A stretch of 64,000 nt of DNA. Origin: Solobacterium sp. Its GTDB lineage: Bacteria > Bacillota_I > Bacilli_A > Erysipelotrichales > Erysipelotrichaceae. This document shows positions 59,340 to 64,000 of the stretch, piece after piece (the stretch's first letter is position 1; every line of letters begins with the position of its first letter). The stretch is from contig JAFWEW010000037.1 of NCBI GenBank assembly GCA_017512725.1, positions 38,632 to 102,631 of the forward strand. The letters run 5' to 3'. The notes below the pieces were generated by a model that worked only from the letters and a program-made list of their open reading frames with translations, did not search any database and was not told the DNA's origin. Position numbers and translations under genes: made by a program.

Positions 59340-59747
59340 TCAAATGTGTTTGATCAGATGCAGGATATTCATTCCGTCCCGGTATTCATAATACATATCA
59401 TCCATGGTTTTCTTGACCAGGAAGATTCCGAGACCACCGATGGCCCGTTCGCTTGCGGAAAGCGTGACATCCGGATCATCCTTGGCAAGCGGATCATAGC
59501 GGACCCCTTTGTCTTTGAATACGATGTGGACGTTATGTGCTTTCTCGTCATAGTCCACATCAATCACGGCATCTCCGGTGTCCGGCGCGTAGGCATAGGA
59601 GGCAATATTGCAGAAGATCTCATCCACTGCAAGCTCTATTTTCATCCGGATGTTCATTGGACAGTTAAAAGAATCCAGAAAATCCGTTACGAACTGGATT
59701 GCGTTCGAAATGTTTTCGGTAGTAGCTGAAAGCGTAATGGTTCTCAA
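59340..59747 (-). CDS. RsbW/SpoIIAB-like serine kinase (GHKL ATPase)
   Basis: 135 aa, one HATPase domain of the anti-sigma-factor kinase type. The N box ELAVDEIFCNIASYAY has its Asn (47), G1 is KDKGVRYDP (Asp79, Gly81) and G2 is AIGGLGIFL, so it should bind ATP. Its partner is expected to be a STAS protein, and the gene just upstream encodes one. The start is TTG at 59745-59747 with GGAGG seven bases before it. No sigma-factor gene is near. It ends the STAS-kinase transcript. Confidence 0.88.
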   Translation of the reverse strand: MRTITLSATTENISNAIQFVTDFLDSFNCPMNIRMKIELAVDEIFCNIASYAYAPDTGDAVIDVDYDEKAHNVHIVFKDKGVRYDPLAKDDPDVTLSASERAIGGLGIFLVKKTMDDMYYEYRDGMNILHLIKHI

Positions 59748-59779
59748 AGAGCAGCCCTCCTCCCCCTGGAACAGTTAAA

Positions 59780-60994
59780 TCAGTATGTTACGTGAGCAGA
59801 AAGCTCGTCGGTCTGCGGCAGCAGTTCCAGCAGCTTCGCACGTGCGTATTCGGTACGATCTGGAATCTGTTCCGGTGCCATATGCTTGCCGACGGCGCAG
59901 TAGTACAGGATACGGCAGTAGGCAAGGATCCTTGCCCGGACCAGAACCTGATCAAAGGGCAGTTCCTGATCTTTGAAGTAAGCCTCGGTTGTTTCATAGA
60001 ACAGCCGGTGGGATACCTCGATCGAAATGCCGAAGAACTTTACCGGATCCTCCGGATCGATCTCGCCGAATCCGATATACGGCAGGTACATGCCGGCAAA
60101 TTCAAAGATCGGATCGCCGGTGCAGAGTGTATCCATATCGATCAGCAGGCACTCTCCGTCCTGGATCATGACATTTTTGACGTGGAAGTCTCCATGCATC
60201 ATATGTCCGTTTTCCGGGATGGCATCGACCATGGCAGAAAGCTTCTCAAATGCATCTTCCGGCAGAAGCGGCCTGATGATCTGAAGGCGCTTTTTCGCAA
60301 TGTCCAGACGGGATGGCAGCACGCCGGGTTTCGGCAGTCTGGAATGAACCGTCTTCAGAAGGTCAACACTCATCGCAACGACTTCTTCAACACTCTTTTC
60401 GCCGGTGATCAGCAGGTGCTGGAAGGTATCTGCGTTGAGCAGTTCAAATACCGAACCGTAAAGGTTTCCCTCTACTTTTACGATATCGTAGGAAATTGCG
60501 GTCGGAACGCCAAGCACAAATGCCGTTCTGGCAAGTTCCCGCTCCCGCTTGATCTCATCGAGGGCATTCGGATTGCGGAATACCTTGACGATCGTATCTT
60601 CGTCATACCGGTAGACGATGCCGTTGGCACCGGAACCGATCACTTCGCATCCTTCAACCGAAAGCGTCCGGAACGCTTTCTGGACATCGATCATTTCCGA
60701 GAATCCGGTGACTTCAAATACTTCGTATACTTCATTCGAAACATTCACCGCACTGACGTTGTCATATGCTTTTTTAATTCGCAGTATGATTCTGAGTCCC
60801 GCACTGGAAATGTATTCCAGTTTCTCACAATCCAGCTGTACCGCATTGATATCATGAAGTTCTTCTTGAATGGCAGCTTCTGCTTTTGCGGCATTGACGG
60901 ATTCGATCCGTCCGGCCGGATGAATGATCAGTGTATCTCCGTCCCGCTTGAAGGTCAGTGTCACTTTTTCGAGTTCAATTGTTTTTTCATCCAT
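59780..60994 (-). CDS. STAS domain fused to an APH-type phosphotransferase
   Basis: 404 aa, two domains. Residues 1-105 are a STAS (anti-sigma antagonist) domain; the regulatory Ser is in LEYISSAGLR (63-64). Residues about 112-400 are an aminoglycoside-phosphotransferase/choline-kinase-like domain: Gly loop IGSGANGIVY (119-128), Lys137, catalytic HGDFH (267-271) with Asn274, and metal-binding DMD (286-288). All catalytic residues seem intact. The kinase could phosphorylate a metabolite or a protein. GGAGG precedes the ATG. It is followed by the RsbW-like gene after 32 bases. Confidence 0.87.
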   Translation of the reverse strand: MDEKTIELEKVTLTFKRDGDTLIIHPAGRIESVNAAKAEAAIQEELHDINAVQLDCEKLEYISSAGLRIILRIKKAYDNVSAVNVSNEVYEVFEVTGFSEMIDVQKAFRTLSVEGCEVIGSGANGIVYRYDEDTIVKVFRNPNALDEIKRERELARTAFVLGVPTAISYDIVKVEGNLYGSVFELLNADTFQHLLITGEKSVEEVVAMSVDLLKTVHSRLPKPGVLPSRLDIAKKRLQIIRPLLPEDAFEKLSAMVDAIPENGHMMHGDFHVKNVMIQDGECLLIDMDTLCTGDPIFEFAGMYLPYIGFGEIDPEDPVKFFGISIEVSHRLFYETTEAYFKDQELPFDQVLVRARILAYCRILYYCAVGKHMAPEQIPDRTEYARAKLLELLPQTDELSAHVTY

Positions 60995-61021
60995 AATACG
61001 GAAAATCCTCCACAGAAATTA

Positions 61022-61052
61022 TATATAACAAACGATGGTTTTTGAAAGAGAC
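61022..61052 (-). promoter_or_regulatory. Possible promoter of the STAS-kinase gene
   Basis: On the minus strand TTTCAA, an 18-base spacer and TATAAT, within the 125-base gap to the symporter gene. Confidence 0.5.
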
Positions 61053-61119
61053 ATTATCCAAATGCCCGGTCAGAGGACCATGCATGTACCGGCATCGGAA
61101 CCGGGAAAACTGACCGGAG

Positions 61120-62763
61120 TCATTTTTCTGACTTTACCGGCTTCATCGGTTCTGCTCTGAGAATATCCCGGTTCAACAGATCCAGCGTATCCGCTTCGGT
61201 AACCAGTTCCATCTGCAGCATTGCCTGGTTCATCGGGATGACGATGAAGCCGATCAGAATATCGGCGACCATTGCCATGGTGAGGGCAGAAGAAGGAATG
61301 TGCAGCTGTGCAAACAGTACCGTATAGGTGAGAATGCCGATACCGGATACCGGCGGGGTTGCGGCCGTCAGGGCGACGGTCAGAGCGATCGCAATAAACA
61401 GCCAGACGATGGAGACGCTGACTTTATAGACAGATGCTGCATAGAGCAGCAGCACCATGGTTGAAATGCCTTCTGCAGGCATAAAGGAAATCAGTCCGAG
61501 CGGAATGCCGAAGCTGGTGAGTTTCTTACTGATGCCGAGCTTGTTCTCGCAGCAGTTCATATTCTCCGTGATCGAGGCATCGACCGACGAGTTGCGGAAG
61601 GCGATCAGGAAGGAAGGCTTCATTTTCTCAATCAGGACCCGAACCGGTACCTGCTTGCTGGTGCTGATCCGCAGGACACTGATCGACATAGCAATCAGCG
61701 AAAGGATCGTGATCGACAGCAGGGGGAGCCAGAGTCCAAGCAGAATATTTACCGAACCGTTCCAGATGCCAAGGATCAGAAGCACGGTGACAAAGAACGG
61801 GGTCAGACGGCTTACCCAGTCGGCGATGATGAGGCCGACGGTGTCTGCCTGTTCGATGATCGTCTGCAGTCTCGAAGCTTTCGGACCGGCGGCGAGCAGG
61901 GCGTTGCCGAGTACCAGAGCGATCAGGATCATCTGCGGCGAGTTGCCGGTGATGATCGGCGTAAAGGCATCGTTCGGGATTGCCTGCAGCAGAAGATCCA
62001 GCACACTTGAGAACTGGGATTCGTCAAACAGGGTCTGCGCAAGATGGATCGACAGCGGCTTCAGCATCACAACAGCCGAAATCAGCGTGGCGATCAGCGT
62101 GATCGTGATAAACCGGAGAGTCATGCGTCGGCCGCTCTTTCCGATGGCAGTCATGGAGCCGACCGCACAGGTTGTGGTGATGACGGAAAGGAAGATGACC
62201 GGACCGGATGTGACATTCAGCATTCTCAGAAACACGCCCTGGATCGGATCGAGGATCGTATAGACGATCCGGCTCATGATCTCATTGGGAATGATCATTT
62301 TTCCAAGAATGCCGATACTGCCGCCGATCATGACCGCCATCAGCAGCTTGAGAGCCGGGTTGTGCTCCGGCATGCTCATCTTGAGCTGCAGGATATTGAC
62401 GCCTCTGCGGTAGGCGTACGTCGGAGAAAGACTGATGCCGGTAAACAGCGACTCGGCCCATTCTCCCAGATCGTTTTCACTGGAGACCAGCGGATTGAAC
62501 TGTTCGCCGCTCAGGGTCAGGGTAATCGTCGGCCGGTTCAGGATCACACCGATCTCAAGATGGACGGGAACCCCGTTGCCGAAATGATCCATCCACCGCA
62601 GCATCGCTTCTTCCATGGAAAGACGGACACGCAGGCGGGAGGAGTTTTCCATCCGCATCTGAAGCAGGAAATCGGCAATGATCTCTGATATATGGTCCAG
62701 TGAGGCACCGGTCAGTTCAATATCTTCATTGATATTGATACGGTTCATAAAAAATTTAATCAT
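61120..62763 (-). CDS. Dicarboxylate/amino acid:cation symporter with N-terminal degenerate GHKL domain
   Basis: About 547 aa. Residues 1-132 resemble an RsbW-type HATPase: VRLSMEEAMLRWMDHFG at the N box and TLTLSGEQFNP at the G1 box, but the N-box Asn and the G1 Asp are missing and no GxGL G2 loop is seen. Residues about 138-535 are an SDF (DctA/GltP-type) symporter with TSGPVIFLSVITT, the SSVDASITENM hairpin (usual SSxxTLP), FMPAEGISTMV and ATPPVSGIGIL. It should import a dicarboxylate or amino acid. The ATG at 62763 is chosen since TAAAAT on the minus strand ends seven bases before it; ATG 62748 is also possible. Confidence 0.85.
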   Translation of the reverse strand: MIKFFMNRININEDIELTGASLDHISEIIADFLLQMRMENSSRLRVRLSMEEAMLRWMDHFGNGVPVHLEIGVILNRPTITLTLSGEQFNPLVSSENDLGEWAESLFTGISLSPTYAYRRGVNILQLKMSMPEHNPALKLLMAVMIGGSIGILGKMIIPNEIMSRIVYTILDPIQGVFLRMLNVTSGPVIFLSVITTTCAVGSMTAIGKSGRRMTLRFITITLIATLISAVVMLKPLSIHLAQTLFDESQFSSVLDLLLQAIPNDAFTPIITGNSPQMILIALVLGNALLAAGPKASRLQTIIEQADTVGLIIADWVSRLTPFFVTVLLILGIWNGSVNILLGLWLPLLSITILSLIAMSISVLRISTSKQVPVRVLIEKMKPSFLIAFRNSSVDASITENMNCCENKLGISKKLTSFGIPLGLISFMPAEGISTMVLLLYAASVYKVSVSIVWLFIAIALTVALTAATPPVSGIGILTYTVLFAQLHIPSSALTMAMVADILIGFIVIPMNQAMLQMELVTEADTLDLLNRDILRAEPMKPVKSEK

Positions 62764-62925
62764 ATGTAATATTTTACCTGTACATTCCGGGGAATCATCA
62801 CAAAATTGTGAAGAATCCATACACGGGGCAGCGATGTACGGAAAACGGAACCCGGAAACAAAACGGACTAGGATTCACATTTTTCTATACATTTCCTTTA
62901 ATCTATGACAGAATCTAGGGGATGC

Positions 62926-62947
62926 TCCGTCGGGTTTTTCTGACGGA
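62926..62947 (+). other. Hairpin in the degV leader
   Basis: TCCGTC-N10-GACGGA just upstream of the GGAGGAG ribosome site. No U-run follows. A possible promoter is TTTTCT (62881-62886), 17 bases, TATGAC. Confidence 0.35.
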
Positions 62948-62964
62948 ACGGAACAGGAGGAGAG

Positions 62965-63837
62965 ATGAAGACTGCAGTTGTGACAGATTCCAACAGCGGA
63001 ATATTTCAGAAGGAAGCGGAAACCTTAGGTGTTTCTGTTATTCCGATGCCGGTGATCATCGACGGGGAAACCTTCTATGAAAACCGGAATATCACGGCGG
63101 AAGAATTCTTTTCTGCACTGGCAGAAGGGAAAGAGATCTCGTCTTCGCAGCCTTCTCCCGGGGAAGTGCTGGAATGCTGGAAGGGATTGCTGAAGGAATG
63201 GGATGAAGTGATCTACATTCCCATGTCTTCCGGTCTTTCGGGTTCCGCGCAGGCAGCCATGATGCTGGCAGCCGGCTTTGACGGAAAGGTTGAAGTCGCA
63301 GACAATCACCGGATCTCGGTTACCATGCGTCAGGCGGTTATGAAGGCGGCAAAGCTTTCCAAAGAAGGCCTGGACGCAAAAACGATCCGTGAGAAGCTGG
63401 AAGAAGAAGGACCGCTGTCCAGTGTGTACCTGACCGTCGAGAGTCTGAACTACCTGAAGAAGACCGGACGGGTCACACCGACCACTGCGGCGATCGCAGA
63501 TATCCTGAACATCAAGCCGGTACTTATGACAAAGGGCGAAAAGTTTGAAACCTGCGCAAAAGTACATGGACTGATCAAGGCGAAGAACACGATGATCCGG
63601 GCCGTACAGACCGATCGGATCACGATCTTCCGGGATTATGACAATGAGGACCTCTGGATCGGCGCCGCAAGCAGCTGTACCGATCAGGAAGAGGCAGAGA
63701 AATGGATGAAGACGGTTGAGCAGGCATTCCCGAACTGCCATACGTATTATGATCCGCTCTCTCTGAGTGTTGCCTGCCATACCGGGCCAAATGCGCTGGG
63801 AATCGGAATCTCACTGAATCCGGAAAGAAAGGACTGA
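62965..63837 (+). CDS. DegV-family fatty-acid-binding protein
   Basis: 290 aa. AVVTDSNSGI at the start, SSQPSPGEVLECW, IPMSSGLSGSAQAA and VESLNYLKKTGRVTP are the DegV signature segments that bind a fatty acyl chain; homologues (FakB) present fatty acids to the FakA kinase. No fakA gene is in the window. GGAGGAGAG precedes the ATG. Confidence 0.92.
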   Translation: MKTAVVTDSNSGIFQKEAETLGVSVIPMPVIIDGETFYENRNITAEEFFSALAEGKEISSSQPSPGEVLECWKGLLKEWDEVIYIPMSSGLSGSAQAAMMLAAGFDGKVEVADNHRISVTMRQAVMKAAKLSKEGLDAKTIREKLEEEGPLSSVYLTVESLNYLKKTGRVTPTTAAIADILNIKPVLMTKGEKFETCAKVHGLIKAKNTMIRAVQTDRITIFRDYDNEDLWIGAASSCTDQEEAEKWMKTVEQAFPNCHTYYDPLSLSVACHTGPNALGIGISLNPERKD

Positions 63838-63858
63838 ACTGCATTCAGTTCTTTTTTT
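63835..63858 (+). terminator. degV terminator, insertion site of the intron
   Basis: GAACTG-CATT-CAGTTC followed by T7. The next bases are GG and the intron 5' end. Confidence 0.9.
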
Positions 63859-63859
63859 G

Positions 63860-64000
63860 GTGTGCCCGGCATGGGTAACGACTAGGCGGTGAGAGACCGC
63901 TACGCACCAGCAGTAGGAAGCGTTAGTTGAAGGCAAGGGTGTCCATCGCGAGGTGGAATCTGAAAGAAGCCGGATGCTGGGGAAAAGACTAACCCAGTGA
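63860..64000 (+). mobile_element. Group II intron, 5' part (class C / IIC type), cut by the window edge
   Basis: The sequence from 63860 begins GTGTGCCCGGCATGGGT, the same 5' end as the Oceanobacillus IIC intron, and continues with conserved domain I segments GGTGAGAG, GCAAGGGTGTCC, GGTGGAATCTGAA and GAAGCCGG. Only 141 bases are visible; the maturase and domains II-VI lie beyond the window. It sits directly behind the T-tract of the degV terminator, the preferred target of class C introns. Confidence 0.88.

Noticed and set aside
59340..60994. Classical sigma-factor partner-switching cassette (RsbV-RsbW-SigB type)
   Set aside because: No sigma factor or phosphatase gene is adjacent, and the STAS protein carries a kinase domain; the module was described as a different system.
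63838..64000. Ribosomal or other stable RNA gene at the right end
   Set aside because: The conserved strings fit group II intron domain I and not rRNA, tmRNA or RNase P.
1..64000. CRISPR arrays, prophage or tRNA clusters
   Set aside because: No regularly spaced repeats, no phage structural or integrase genes and no cloverleaf sequences were seen.

Overview
The window is a compact, gene-dense chromosomal segment of a low-to-mid G+C Bacillota, most likely an anaerobic, gut-type member of the Erysipelotrichia (family not certain). The gene set supports this: RNA polymerase delta subunit (rpoE), the c-di-AMP receptor DarA, YchF next to a DUF951 gene, a class B sortase, TagO, OhrR, class II fructose-bisphosphate aldolase, type III glutamine synthetase and a perfect match to the catabolite-responsive element consensus. 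No rRNA, tRNA, prophage or CRISPR array was seen.

Layout. 1-6.1 kb: 5' part of metK behind a structured leader that looks like a SAM-responsive riboswitch, an AI-2E-type membrane protein, a lipid-anchored FMN/FAD reductase of the fumarate-reductase type, and glnN. 6.3-13.6 kb: NifU-like scaffold, PAP2-like membrane protein, S1-domain protein coupled to pgi, HD hydrolase coupled to a GH13 glucosidase/amylase, a PH-domain protein, an ARMT1/DUF89 protein, YhhN and two paralogous zinc-ribbon microproteins. 13.6-17.6 kb: RpiR regulator divergent from a phospho-beta-glucosidase and a PTS EIIBC. 17.7-20.1 kb: aldo/keto reductase with ferredoxin tail plus two nitroreductases. 20.7-28.7 kb: dtd-folD-DUF951-ychF, a lipoprotein, darA, cca (minus strand), ispF-HD hydrolase-DUF1934 and rpoE. 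28.7-38.1 kb: fba, HAD phosphatase-murA, rpmE, rpoD-prfA-prmC-sortase, a 30-aa membrane peptide, a TsaC-like protein and glyA. 38.2-46 kb: a GT1-like glycosyltransferase, upp, DUF1146, tagO, then PemK-like protein-tilS-hpt-ftsH.

46-50 kb is a probable accessory islet: a transposase remnant sits immediately behind the ftsH terminator, followed by two amidohydrolases (one of the N-acyl-D-amino-acid deacylase type) and a truncated 49-codon ORF in unusually long intergenic DNA. 50-54 kb returns to a tightly overlapping operon (membrane protein, GH2 hydrolase, hslO, dus). 54-59 kb holds a GlsB-like stress membrane protein, a minus-strand peroxide operon (glutathione peroxidase-OhrR-CDF transporter) with an OhrR-type palindrome, a thioredoxin-like lipoprotein, a 58-aa membrane protein carrying an EF-hand loop, and an esterase lipoprotein.

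The most unusual unit is at 59.3-62.8 kb (minus strand): a carboxylate/amino-acid symporter with an N-terminal degenerate GHKL (anti-sigma-kinase-like) domain, a STAS domain fused to an APH-type small-molecule/protein kinase, and a stand-alone RsbW-like kinase. Together they look like a partner-switching circuit built onto a transporter, with no sigma factor nearby. The window ends with degV and the 5' part of a group IIC intron inserted just after the degV terminator.

A recurrent regulatory trait is that many genes here have a -10-like hexamer only 6-13 bases upstream of the start codon and no Shine-Dalgarno, which suggests frequent leaderless transcripts.
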